From Devosia sp. (GTDB lineage Bacteria; Pseudomonadota; Alphaproteobacteria; Rhizobiales; Devosiaceae), in NCBI RefSeq assembly GCF_028290435.1, contig NZ_JAQGJV010000038.1, positions 1 through 56,988 on the forward strand: DNA of 56,988 bases, given 5' to 3'. The position numbers and the translations under genes were made by a program. Position 1 is the first letter of the stretch, and every line of letters starts with the position of its first letter. Below are positions 18,304 to 26,397 of the stretch, in pieces. The notes beneath the pieces are model-generated. The model was not told where the DNA came from. It worked only from the letters and a program-made list of their open reading frames with translations, and made no database searches.

Positions 18304-19239
18304 TCAAGTCCCGTTGCGGCTCCCCGCCATAGCCCGTTCCCAGTAGGGTGGCGTGCCGAAACTTTTGCGCAAGTGGGACACGAACAGCTTGACCTTGGCG
18401 GTATGGGATCGGCCCGGCATGTGGATCGCATGCACCGACCCGGTCAGCCTGGCCGGCTGGGCTGCGTGGGGCAAAACCTCCACCAGCCGGCCGGCAACGA
18501 TATCCTCGCTCACCAGCCAGGAGGCCAGGTGCACGATGCCCAGCCCCGCAATTGCGGCCTGCATCAGCGCACCGGTGTCGTCCGAACGGAACGGCCCGCG
18601 CACAGCCAGCGCCTGCTCGCGATTGACCCCCGCAAAGGTCCACCACCCTGTGGGATTGCGCAGCGAAGCCACGCTCAGGCATGGATGATCGAGCAGGTCT
18701 GCGACCTGTTCCAGGCGCCCTGCCCGCGCCAGATAATCCGGGCTGGCGCAAAGCAGGCGACGGACTGGCGCGATCGCGGTAGCCACCAGATCGCTATCGG
18801 GCAACACGCCGAGCCGGATCGCCACGTCGACACGGCGCTCGGACAGGTCGATAATCTCGTCGCCAGTGTGCAGCTCCACCTCTAGCGACGGATATTGCGC
18901 CAGGAAGCTGATCACCGCCGGCGTCAGGTGTTGCCGTCCGAACATGGCCGGCGCGGTTACGCTCAACACCCCACGCGGCTCGCCTTCGAGCGCAGCCAGC
19001 CCATCTCGAGCCTCTGCCATTTCCGCCAGAATGTGCTGCGCCCGCGGCAAGAACTGCTGTCCCGCATCGGTCAGGGTCAGACGCCGGGAACTGCGATTGA
19101 AGAGCCTGGCTTGCAGCTCCGCCTCCAGCAACTCGACGCGGCGCGTGATCGACGAGACGGCGACGCCCTGCGCTTTGGCGACCCTGGAAAAGCTGCCCGC
19201 TTCGGCCACGGCCACAAACGCCACCAGAGTTTCCAGCAC
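18304..19239 (-). CDS. LysR-family transcriptional regulator
   Basis: A 311-residue regulator: N-terminal winged helix with FVAVAEAGSFSRVAKAQGVAVSSITRRV at about residues 8-35, then a type 2 periplasmic-binding-like effector domain. The start is GTG at 19239 with AAGGA six bases upstream. It is divergent from the hydrolase and GST genes at 19364-21062, the usual arrangement for a LysR activator and its targets. It ends eight bases from the convergent NmrA-like gene. Confidence 0.93.
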   Translation of the reverse strand: MLETLVAFVAVAEAGSFSRVAKAQGVAVSSITRRVELLEAELQARLFNRSSRRLTLTDAGQQFLPRAQHILAEMAEARDGLAALEGEPRGVLSVTAPAMFGRQHLTPAVISFLAQYPSLEVELHTGDEIIDLSERRVDVAIRLGVLPDSDLVATAIAPVRRLLCASPDYLARAGRLEQVADLLDHPCLSVASLRNPTGWWTFAGVNREQALAVRGPFRSDDTGALMQAAIAGLGIVHLASWLVSEDIVAGRLVEVLPHAAQPARLTGSVHAIHMPGRSHTAKVKLFVSHLRKSFGTPPYWERAMAGSRNGT

Positions 19240-19248
19240 AGACTTTCC

Positions 19249-19265
19249 TTTGCGTTTTTCGCAAA
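19249..19265. promoter_or_regulatory. Inverted repeat at the LysR start
   Basis: TTTGCG / CGCAAA (loop TTTTT) lies directly upstream of the LysR ribosome site, in the 124-base divergent promoter. It may be an autoregulatory site; the pattern does not match a classical T-N11-A box closely. Confidence 0.35.
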
Positions 19266-19363
19266 ATGCTTTTGCCTTTTAGATGATTGTTCCAAGACAC
19301 GCAAATAACGAGATTGCCGGACATGTGGAGCCGCCCCATTGGTGGTTCCAGGAGACCTGAACC

Positions 19364-20326
19364 ATGACCACCCAATTGACCCGCCTTTCTCTCGCGGCAC
19401 TGCTCGCCAGCCTCACCCTCACCGCGATCCCGAGCTTTGCCGCCTCCCCGCTACAGACGACGTCCGCGCCCGGCTACTATCGCATCATGATCGGCGCCTA
19501 CGAGGTGACCGCGCTTTCCGATGGCACGGTTGATCTCCCCGTCGATCAACTGCTGACCAATATCACCCCCGAAGCGGTCAAAGCCGAGCTGGCCGCATCC
19601 TTCGAGACCGCCCCGCTCGAAACCTCCGACAATGCATTCCTGATCAATACCGGCGACAAGTTGATTCTGGTCGATACCGGTGCCGGCTCCCTGTTCGGGC
19701 CGACGCTGGGAAAACTACTGGCCAATCTGGAGGCGTCCGGCTATCGGCCCGACCAGATCGACGAGGTGCTGGTCACCCATATGCATCCCGATCACATCGG
19801 CGGCCTCGCGGCGGATGGCAAAGCCGTCTTCCCCAATGCAATCGTCCACGCCGCCAAGGCGGATGCCGATTACTGGCTGAGCCAGGCCAATCTGGATGCC
19901 GCTCCCGATGCGCAGAAAGGCTTCTTCCAGGGCGCCATCGCTTCGTTCCAGCCCTACGTGGACACCAGGCGGTTGGAAACTTTCGATGCCCCCACCGAAT
20001 TTGCGCCGGGCGTGCATTCGGTCGCCCTGCCCGGCCACACCGCCGGCCATAGCGGCTTTCTGGTCGAGAGCGAAGGACAGAGCCTGCTGATCTGGGGCGA
20101 CGTGGTCCACGTCGAAGCCATCCAGTTTGCTCATCCCGGGGTCACCATCGCCTTCGATAGCGACGCCAGCCAGGCGGCGTCCGAGCGAGGCAAGGAATTC
20201 GCCGATGTCGCCGCGCACGGCTCCCTAATCGCCGGCGCCCACCTGCCCTTCCCCGGCCTCGGTCACGTCCGCAGGCAGGGCGGCGCATACCAGTGGGTCC
20301 CGGCCAACTATTCGGTCATGCGCTGA
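19364..20326 (+). CDS. Exported metallo-beta-lactamase-fold hydrolase
   Basis: A 320-residue protein with a signal peptide (residues 1-26, ending FAA) and a metallo-beta-lactamase fold. Zinc motifs are THMHPDHIGG near residue 137, the His in LPGHTAGHSG near 224, an Asp in IWGDVVH near 244 and a late His in AGAHLPFPG near 297. Family members include lactonases and other hydrolases; this is not evidence of beta-lactamase activity. AGGAGA precedes the ATG. It is the first gene after the divergent LysR and is followed by a GST, a pairing that suggests detoxification or lactone degradation. Confidence 0.88.
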   Translation: MTTQLTRLSLAALLASLTLTAIPSFAASPLQTTSAPGYYRIMIGAYEVTALSDGTVDLPVDQLLTNITPEAVKAELAASFETAPLETSDNAFLINTGDKLILVDTGAGSLFGPTLGKLLANLEASGYRPDQIDEVLVTHMHPDHIGGLAADGKAVFPNAIVHAAKADADYWLSQANLDAAPDAQKGFFQGAIASFQPYVDTRRLETFDAPTEFAPGVHSVALPGHTAGHSGFLVESEGQSLLIWGDVVHVEAIQFAHPGVTIAFDSDASQAASERGKEFADVAAHGSLIAGAHLPFPGLGHVRRQGGAYQWVPANYSVMR

Positions 20327-20378
20327 CCGCCGCACAATCCATGGCCGCCAGATCCCCGCATTTTCCAAAGGATTTATC

Positions 20379-21062
20379 ATGCTGAAATTCTATTATCACC
20401 CCACGCCGAACTCGATGAAAGTCGCTCTGCTGCTCGAAGAGCTTGGCCTGCCCTACGAGGCGATCTCGGTCGATATCTTCAAGGGCGAACAGCACGATCC
20501 CGCTTTCCGTCAGATCAATCCCAACCGCAAAGTACCGGCGATCGTGGATGACGGCATCACGGTCTTCGACTCCCACGCCATCCTGCTCTATCTGGGGCAA
20601 AAGCATGGCCGGTTTATTCCCGACGAGGTGGCCACGAATGCCGCCATGCTGTCCTGGCTGCAGTTCGTCGCCACCGGCCTCTCGCCTTTCTCGGGCCAGG
20701 CGATCCACTTCCTGCATTATGCGCCCGAAGCGCTTCCCTATGCGCAAAACCGCTACGTCAAGGAAGTCGAACGGCACTATCAGGTTTTGGACGACCACCT
20801 GTCGCGGTCAGCGTTTCTGGCGGGCGCGGAATACTCGATCGCCGACATGGCGCTGTGGGGTTGGGCCAATTCGGCCGGCTTCATCCTCGGTGACAAAGGA
20901 CTGACCGACTATCCCAGCCTCAAGGGTTTCGTCGATCGTATCGCCGCGCGCCCGGCCATGGCGGGAGTCATCGCCCTGCGCACCAAACATCAGTTCAAAG
21001 CCGACCTCGACGCGGAATCGCGCAAGGCCATGTTCCCGCAGAACGAGGTCACCGTGGCTTGA
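20379..21062 (+). CDS. Glutathione S-transferase family protein
   Basis: A 227-residue cytosolic GST. The thioredoxin-like N-terminal domain holds HPTPNSMKVALLLEELGLPYE (residues 7-27) and the cis-Pro motif NRKVPAIVD near 49-57, followed by an SHAILLYLG glutathione-binding segment. The C-terminal domain is helical and has the conserved YSIADMALWGW near 150. Ser or Asn near residue 11-12 is the likely catalytic position. It has AAAGGA before the ATG and lies 52 bases after the hydrolase gene, probably in the same transcript. Confidence 0.9.
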   Translation: MLKFYYHPTPNSMKVALLLEELGLPYEAISVDIFKGEQHDPAFRQINPNRKVPAIVDDGITVFDSHAILLYLGQKHGRFIPDEVATNAAMLSWLQFVATGLSPFSGQAIHFLHYAPEALPYAQNRYVKEVERHYQVLDDHLSRSAFLAGAEYSIADMALWGWANSAGFILGDKGLTDYPSLKGFVDRIAARPAMAGVIALRTKHQFKADLDAESRKAMFPQNEVTVA

Positions 21063-21077
21063 GCGGAAAGGGGTAAG

Positions 21078-21099
21078 ACCGGGTGTTTCGACACCCGGT
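21078..21099. terminator. UUCG-capped hairpin between convergent genes
   Basis: ACCGGGTGT and ACACCCGGT form a 9-bp stem closed by TTCG, a very stable tetraloop. It lies between the convergent GST and kdsC-like genes and may end both transcripts, although there is no clear T tract. A second short stem with a TTTT tail (minus strand) overlaps the kdsC-like stop near 21141-21154. Confidence 0.65.
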
Positions 21100-21153
21100 C
21101 CGGACGAGAGCTGCCAGGTTCAGCTGGCCCTTCACTGCAAAAGCCCCGCGGCT

Positions 21154-21663
21154 TCAAGAACCCAGCTGCGAGGCGATCAGGGCGTCGCAAAGTTCACGCA
21201 CGGCGCCTTGCCCGCCCGGTGTTGCCGTAACGAATGTGCACACCGCTTTGACAGCGGCGACGCCGGCCGGCACCGTTACCGGCACGCCGACGGCCTCGAG
21301 CAAGGTCAGGTCGTTGATGTCGTCGGCGATGTGGCAAACCTGGTGCATGCCGATGCCCAGCTCCGCGGCGATCGCCTGCACCGGCGTCAACTTGTCTTCG
21401 ACGCCAACCCGACAGTAATCGATGCCGAGCACGCGGGCGCGCTCGATAATGATGGGCGTAAGGCTCTGGCTGATGAAGCAGGTCTTGATGCCATGGTGCA
21501 TGGCCAGCTTCAATCCAGTGCCGTCGAGAACGTGGAAGCGCACCAGCGCATGCCCGCTGGCATCATAATAGAGGCTGCCATCGGTGAGCACGCCATCGAT
21601 GTCGCAGCAGAGCAGCTTGATCCCGGCCAGCTCCGGGCCGGCGATTAGCGGCTGGGGCGTCAA
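21154..21663 (-). CDS. KdsC-like HAD phosphatase
   Basis: A 169-residue HAD-superfamily phosphatase of the YrbI/KdsC type, which removes phosphate from Kdo-8-phosphate or a related ulosonic acid phosphate. Motif I is CDIDGVLTDG (Asp21 and Asp23 by count from the TTG start), and motif IV is ADDINDLTLLEAVG near residue 117. The usual TGR motif II is replaced by FISQSLTP. The TTG start overlaps the kdsB-like stop by four bases. It is the last gene of the seven-gene cassette. The divergence from housekeeping KdsC suggests a paralogue with its own substrate. Confidence 0.83.
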   Translation of the reverse strand: MTPQPLIAGPELAGIKLLCCDIDGVLTDGSLYYDASGHALVRFHVLDGTGLKLAMHHGIKTCFISQSLTPIIIERARVLGIDYCRVGVEDKLTPVQAIAAELGIGMHQVCHIADDINDLTLLEAVGVPVTVPAGVAAVKAVCTFVTATPGGQGAVRELCDALIASQLGS

Positions 21664-22427
21664 GCCAGGATCCGCGCGAGCAATGCGGCCTGCTCTGGGT
21701 CATCTCGAATATGCTCAAGCACGATGTCGGCCTCGTGCGGCTCGTTGACCGAGGGCAGGCTTTCCTCGACCGGCACGGAGAGCAGCGAATGGCCGGCTTC
21801 CACGATGCGCATCTGCTCGATGGATTCATAACGCTCGACCAGCGAGGGGGGAGCCGCGGCGATATCGAGTAGGAAGTCACGGCGATAGGCGATGATGCCC
21901 AGCACCTTGCGGATATAGCGCTGCTGGTCCTCAAAAGCCGCGGTCGAGGGTGACCGACGGAACCCGTAGATCACTCTTCCCTCCGCATTGATCGCATATT
22001 TGACGAAGGAATGGCGGTCCAGTTCCTCGGGCTCGCTGATCGGCGCCGTGGCGTTCCAGGCGTCGTTTTCAGGATTGGCGTTGATGGCAGCGATCATCGC
22101 CTCGACATGGCGCGGCAGCAGCAGCGGCTCGTCGCCTTGCAACAGCAGGACATGGGTGCAATCGAGCGACGCCACGGCTTCGGCGACGCGCGTCGTGCCG
22201 TTGCGATGGGTATCGGCGGTCATGATCACATCGCCGCCGCCAGCCCTTACGGCGTCGGCAATCTCGACATCGCAGGTGGCTACGGCAACGCTGTGCAGGC
22301 CTTGGGCCAACAGTGCCCGGCGCCGCACATGTTCGATCATCGGCATGCCGGCGAACGGAAACAGGATTTTGTTCGGGAAGCGAACCGAGGCCAGGTGCGA
22401 CGGAATAACGGCAACGATCTTGGTCAC
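21660..22427 (-). CDS. KdsB-like CMP-ulosonate cytidylyltransferase
   Basis: A 255-residue nucleotidyltransferase of the KdsB type, which couples a 3-deoxy-ulosonic acid to CMP. Visible are VIPSHLASVRFPNK near residue 7 (the family usually reads PARxxSxRxPxK), HVLLLQGDEPLL near 95 and GIIAYRRDFLL near 180. The GTG at 22427 is chosen because AGGG lies eight bases before it and it matches the family N-terminus; a GTG at 22436 overlapping the SDR stop is possible. The Ser-His in place of Ala-Arg in the substrate loop is unusual. Confidence 0.85.
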   Translation of the reverse strand: MTKIVAVIPSHLASVRFPNKILFPFAGMPMIEHVRRRALLAQGLHSVAVATCDVEIADAVRAGGGDVIMTADTHRNGTTRVAEAVASLDCTHVLLLQGDEPLLLPRHVEAMIAAINANPENDAWNATAPISEPEELDRHSFVKYAINAEGRVIYGFRRSPSTAAFEDQQRYIRKVLGIIAYRRDFLLDIAAAPPSLVERYESIEQMRIVEAGHSLLSVPVEESLPSVNEPHEADIVLEHIRDDPEQAALLARILA

Positions 22428-22432
22428 TTGGG

Positions 22433-23179
22433 TCACCCTGGCAGCACGCCACTGTCGACGTTGATGCACTGCCCGGAAATGGCACGAGCCGCGTCCGAAG
22501 CGAGGAACAGCGCCATGTCCGCGACGTCTTTGCCCTCGGGCAGAAAACCCAGCGCCGCGTCGCGCGCGGCGAACCCGGCCAGGAACGCCTCGGGATCGCC
22601 CTTGGCCGGCGAGCCTTCGACGGCCAGCGCTTCCATCAGGCCGGGCGTCCGCACCAGCACAGGGCACAACGCATTGACCCGAATGCCGCGTGGTCCCAAC
22701 TCCTTGGCGAGAGCCTGGGTCATGCCATTCATGCCGAACTTGGTGGCGACATACATCGAGTTGTTGGCCGTGCCGCGCTTGCCGGCCAGGCTCGAGATAT
22801 TGATGATCACCCCGCCCTTACGCAGCCCTTCGGACGCAATCTTGCAACCGAAGAACGCGCCCTTCAGGTTCACGGCCATCATGTCGTCGAAGAACTCGCC
22901 GTCGATCTCACCGATCGGCCGCCAGGCCGAAAAACCCGCATTGTTGATGTAGACATCGAGCTGGCCGGTCCACTCCATCGCCGCATCGAGCAGCCGACGA
23001 TGGTCAGCCTCGTTCTGCACATCGCAGGGCACGAAGCGGATATTGTCCGGATCGAGTTCGGAAATACCGCTGTCGTTTCGCGCGCCCACCACGACCTTGT
23101 AGCCGGCCGCCCCAAAGCCCTCGGTGAGCGAGCGGCCAATGCCCTTGCTGCCGCCGGTAATGATGACTGTTTTGGACAT
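22433..23179 (-). CDS. Short-chain dehydrogenase A of the Kdo-like cassette
   Basis: A 248-residue classical SDR with the cofactor motif TGGSKGIG (residues 8-15), NNAG near 81, a catalytic Ser in INISSLAG near 127 and YVATK near 144-148. It probably oxidises or reduces a hydroxyl on a sugar or sugar acid using NAD(P). It lies seven bases after SDR B and runs into the kdsB-like gene, so it belongs to the same transcript. The substrate is unknown. Confidence 0.88.
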   Translation of the reverse strand: MSKTVIITGGSKGIGRSLTEGFGAAGYKVVVGARNDSGISELDPDNIRFVPCDVQNEADHRRLLDAAMEWTGQLDVYINNAGFSAWRPIGEIDGEFFDDMMAVNLKGAFFGCKIASEGLRKGGVIINISSLAGKRGTANNSMYVATKFGMNGMTQALAKELGPRGIRVNALCPVLVRTPGLMEALAVEGSPAKGDPEAFLAGFAARDAALGFLPEGKDVADMALFLASDAARAISGQCINVDSGVLPG

Positions 23180-23186
23180 GAGGGAC

Positions 23187-23966
23187 CTAAATCGTCATGG
23201 CGGAATAGCCGCCATCGACCGCGATCTCGGCCCCCGTCACAAAGCCCGACGCATCCGAAGCCAGCCAGATCAGCGCGCCGATCAGCTCGGCGACTTCGCC
23301 ATAGCGCTTCATCGGCGTATGCCCCAGGATCGCCGCTTCCCGCTCGGGGGTGATGAAGTTCTTGCGGTTCCAGTCGGTGGGGAAAAAGCCCGGCCGAATG
23401 GCATTGACGCGAACGCCCTGCAGCGCCCACTCACGGCCCAGATTCTGCGTCAGGTTCTTGATGCCGGCCTTGGCGACCGAATAGGGAAACGCCTTGGACA
23501 GCGGCGGACCGGCCGAGGCCGAGGAGATATTGATGATCGAGCCGCGGCCATTGCCGACCATGTGCTCGCCAATCACCTGGCAGCCCAGGAAGGTGCTGGT
23601 GATCTGGGAATCCATCACCGCATTCCACTCGGACAGCTCCATCTGGAAGAACGGCGTCGAGCTGTTGATCCCGGCGCCATTGACGAAAATGTCGAGCGGT
23701 CCAAATGCCGCAACGGCCTGATCCAGCGCCGCCTTGAAGCTGTCCTTCTTAGTCGCGTCAAGCTCGACGCCGACCGCCTGTCCGCCCGCATCCTTGATCT
23801 GCTGGGCCACGGCCTCGGCCTTTTCCAGCCGCAAATCCATGACCACGACCTTGGCGCCGGCCTTGCCCAGGCCACGGGCCATCTCGCCGCACAAATGCCC
23901 GCCACCGCCGGTGACCCCGGCAACGCGGCCCTCAATGCCGAACAGGTCAGACGTGAACTGATTCAT
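23187..23966 (-). CDS. Short-chain dehydrogenase B of the Kdo-like cassette
   Basis: A 259-residue SDR with a modified glycine motif VTGGGGHLCGEMA (residues 18-30), like the fructuronate-reductase/mannonate-oxidoreductase group of SDRs, then NGAG near 95, SSASAG near 147 and the catalytic YSVAK near 160. It starts three bases after the aldolase stop. Two SDRs in series fit an oxidation-reduction or epimerisation step on a sugar precursor; this is inference. Confidence 0.87.
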   Translation of the reverse strand: MNQFTSDLFGIEGRVAGVTGGGGHLCGEMARGLGKAGAKVVVMDLRLEKAEAVAQQIKDAGGQAVGVELDATKKDSFKAALDQAVAAFGPLDIFVNGAGINSSTPFFQMELSEWNAVMDSQITSTFLGCQVIGEHMVGNGRGSIINISSASAGPPLSKAFPYSVAKAGIKNLTQNLGREWALQGVRVNAIRPGFFPTDWNRKNFITPEREAAILGHTPMKRYGEVAELIGALIWLASDASGFVTGAEIAVDGGYSAMTI

Positions 23967-23969
23967 GGC

Positions 23970-24767
23970 TCAGGCCTTCCGGAACTGATTAACGACTGCA
24001 CCGGTCTGGCGCGCCCAATTGGTCAGCACGAACAGGTCCGAACCCAGGATGACGTATGTGTAGCCCTGGGCGAAGGCGTCTTCGACGGCCTCGGGCGTGA
24101 CATTGGCGATCTGCGTGCAGACACTCTTGCCGGCGCGCGCGCAGGCCTCGACCACCTTGCGCGCGGCCTCGCGGACCAGCGGATGGTTGGTCTGGCCGGG
24201 TACGCCGAGCGAGCCGGAAATGTCGTAGGGACCCACCATGACGCCGTCGACTTCGTCGAAGGCCAGCAGCGAGTCGATGTTCTCGACGCCCTTGATCGAC
24301 TCCACCTGCAGGATCAGCGAGGAGCTGTCGTTCCAATCGGTGATGTAGGCGTCAAAATCGAAGCCATAGCCATGGGCGCGATTGACGCCGTAGCTGCGCC
24401 GCCCATTGGGGGGAAACTTGGTGATGTTGATAAGATTGCGGACTTCCTCGGCGGTTTCAACCATCTGGATGATCATGCCGTCCGCGCCCGCTTCGAGCAG
24501 CGGCTTGACGATGTCGTTATTGTGCGACACCGGCCGCGGCAGGCAGGTCACGCCTTCGGCATGGCACGAGGTGATGATCTGTCGGGCCTCGGCCAGCGAA
24601 ATCGTGGTGTGTTCCATGTCGATGGCGATGAAATCGAAACCCGCCTTCGCGAAGGTCTCGGTAATACCCGGATCGGGATAGGACACCCAGCCGCCGAACA
24701 CGCGCTCACGATTGCGCAGCTTGCTCTTGAGAGCTTTGCGCCGCTCCAAGGCCAATTGATACGACAT
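23970..24767 (-). CDS. HpcH/HpaI-family aldolase
   Basis: A 265-residue class II pyruvate aldolase. The family base and metal residues are visible: DMEHT (His53), the Glu of LQVESIKGVENID near 156, and Asp in VDGVMVGPYDISGS near 180. Such enzymes make or cleave 2-keto-3-deoxy acids from pyruvate and an aldehyde. AGGA lies seven bases before the ATG. In a cassette that already has a PEP-dependent KdsA-like synthase, a second carbon-carbon bond enzyme is unexpected; it may supply an aldose precursor or recycle the product. Confidence 0.88.
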   Translation of the reverse strand: MSYQLALERRKALKSKLRNRERVFGGWVSYPDPGITETFAKAGFDFIAIDMEHTTISLAEARQIITSCHAEGVTCLPRPVSHNNDIVKPLLEAGADGMIIQMVETAEEVRNLINITKFPPNGRRSYGVNRAHGYGFDFDAYITDWNDSSSLILQVESIKGVENIDSLLAFDEVDGVMVGPYDISGSLGVPGQTNHPLVREAARKVVEACARAGKSVCTQIANVTPEAVEDAFAQGYTYVILGSDLFVLTNWARQTGAVVNQFRKA

Positions 24768-24877
24768 GGAAATATCCTGTGACCGAGATGGTTAAGATGG
24801 GTGTGCCTAGCAATTTGACCCGGGCCGTACAAGTCGCAATTGGTGGCGCGGCAGCGTCAAGGCGACGCCCCTTCGAT

Positions 24878-24891
24878 GGGTAACGTTACCC
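24878..24891. promoter_or_regulatory. Perfect 14-bp palindrome GGGTAACGTTACCC
   Basis: A perfect palindrome with central CG overlaps the last codons and stop of the CBS gene. It lies about 110 bases upstream of the aldolase start, in the only sizeable gap of the cassette. The form resembles a LacI/GalR-type operator, so an internal promoter is possible. Confidence 0.4.
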
Positions 24892-25311
24892 GTCCTGCTG
24901 GCTGACCAACAGCTTCACAATGGGATGAAGATGCAGCAGGCCCACCAGCTTGCCGCCATCGTCGACCACCGGCAAATCCCAGACCTGCTTTTCTTCCATC
25001 AGGTTGACGGCATCCAGCAAGGCAACGTCGGGCCCCACCGTCGTCGGATGGGGGATGGCATGCTCGATGACGTCATCGCCGAAGAAAGCCGAAAACGGCT
25101 TCTGCATCTTCAGCAACTGGCGGCGAATATCGCCATCGGTGACGATGCCGCGCAGAATGCCATCGGCGTCCACCACGCAGACGATGCCGAGGCGGCTGCG
25201 CCCCATGGCCTCCAGAGCGGTCTTGAAGAAGGCATTCGGCGCCAGAACCGGACAGTGGTCCAGTGGCAAGGCAACGTCCTTGACGAAAAGATTGCGCGGG
25301 GCGTCCTGCAT
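24886..25311 (-). CDS. Stand-alone paired CBS-domain protein
   Basis: A 141-residue protein made only of two CBS motifs. It contains IVTDGDIRRQLL near residue 57 and ends VGLLHLHPIVKLLV, the style of the C-terminal regulatory half of KdsD/KpsF arabinose-5-phosphate isomerases and of CBS units fused to sugar nucleotidyltransferases. No SIS isomerase domain is present here or nearby. AGGAG precedes the ATG. It lies between the kdsA-like and aldolase genes and may bind a nucleotide or regulate a cassette enzyme in trans. It could also be the relic of a split kdsD. Confidence 0.82.
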   Translation of the reverse strand: MQDAPRNLFVKDVALPLDHCPVLAPNAFFKTALEAMGRSRLGIVCVVDADGILRGIVTDGDIRRQLLKMQKPFSAFFGDDVIEHAIPHPTTVGPDVALLDAVNLMEEKQVWDLPVVDDGGKLVGLLHLHPIVKLLVSQQDG

Positions 25312-25351
25312 CGTCTGCTCCTGTTCTGACCTTGGGTTCGTCTGCGAGGTT

Positions 25352-26227
25352 TCAGCCGTTCGGATGGACCTTGTCCTCGCCCAATTCGGCGAGAATGTCC
25401 AAGCGCGCCTGATGCATGATCTTGGCCTGGCGCAGCACGTTTTCGAGATACTTTATGTCGAGCACGGTATTGGCGTCCGACAGGGCATTGTCGGGATCGT
25501 CATGGGTTTCCATGAACAGCGCATTGATACCGCAGGCTACCGCCGCGCGAACCAGGTAGGGAATGAACTCGCGCTGGCCGCCCGAAATGTCGCCCATGGA
25601 GGTCGGCATCTGGATGGAATGGGTCGCATCGAAGCACACCGGATATCCGGTACGCGCCATGATGGGGAAGCTGGTCATGTCATTGACCAGCATATTGTAG
25701 CCGAGGAACGTGCCGCGATCGGCCAGCATGATGTCGTGGCAGCCGAAGGATTCCAGCTTACGCACCGAATTCTTCATGTTCCACGGGCTCATGAACTGGC
25801 CCTTCTTGATATGCACCGGACGACCCGTCAGCGCGGCGGCGCGCAGGATCGAGGTCTGCCGGCACAGATAGGCCGGGATTTGCACCAGATCACACACTTC
25901 GCCGGTGGCGGGGCCCCAGGACGGATCGGAGAAATCGGACACTACGGGGACGCCGAATTCCTTGCGGACGTCGGACAGGATGGTCAGGCCTTCGTCCATG
26001 CCCAGGCCATGAAAGCTATCGGGGGACGAGCGGCAATCCTTGTCGTAACAGGACTTGTAGATCCACGGCACGCCGACGCGCTGGGTGATTTCGGCGATGG
26101 CTTCCGCCATCTTGAACGCATGGTCGCGGCTTTCGATGGCACAGGGCCCGCCGAGAAAAGCGAGCGGAAGGCCGGGGCCAATCTGCACCTTGGTCACATC
26201 TCCGTAGCCCACGGTGATGGTTTTCAT
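25352..26227 (-). CDS. KdsA-like 3-deoxy-ulosonate-phosphate synthase
   Basis: A 291-residue PEP-dependent synthase of the KdsA type, which condenses PEP with arabinose-5-phosphate to make Kdo-8-phosphate in characterised members. Metal-class ligands are visible: Cys in GGPCAIES, His in FDATHSIQMP, Glu in METHDD and Asp in SDANT. The aldose-binding segment reads KSCYDKDCRSSPDSFHG where housekeeping enzymes usually read K-A-N-R-S-S, so the acceptor sugar may differ. An in-frame TTG at 26233, seven bases after AGGAG, is an alternative start. It heads the cassette. Confidence 0.85.
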   Translation of the reverse strand: MKTITVGYGDVTKVQIGPGLPLAFLGGPCAIESRDHAFKMAEAIAEITQRVGVPWIYKSCYDKDCRSSPDSFHGLGMDEGLTILSDVRKEFGVPVVSDFSDPSWGPATGEVCDLVQIPAYLCRQTSILRAAALTGRPVHIKKGQFMSPWNMKNSVRKLESFGCHDIMLADRGTFLGYNMLVNDMTSFPIMARTGYPVCFDATHSIQMPTSMGDISGGQREFIPYLVRAAVACGINALFMETHDDPDNALSDANTVLDIKYLENVLRQAKIMHQARLDILAELGEDKVHPNG

Positions 26228-26397
26228 GTCCAAAACGGCTCTCCTATATGCCGCGGTACTCCACGGCAGGCGAAAAAATCCAGATATCTTGAGAGGAGTC
26301 GGCATCGACCCGCAGGATTGGGCTTATCGCCCATCAAGCCGAGTTCTTCAACATTTCCTTGCGCCCTCTTCATTGCGCGATAGGCGCATGGGGCGAC

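Noticed and set aside
19364..20326. Reading the zinc hydrolase as a beta-lactamase
   Set aside because: The fold is shared by many hydrolases, and the context (LysR, GST) does not suggest antibiotic targets.
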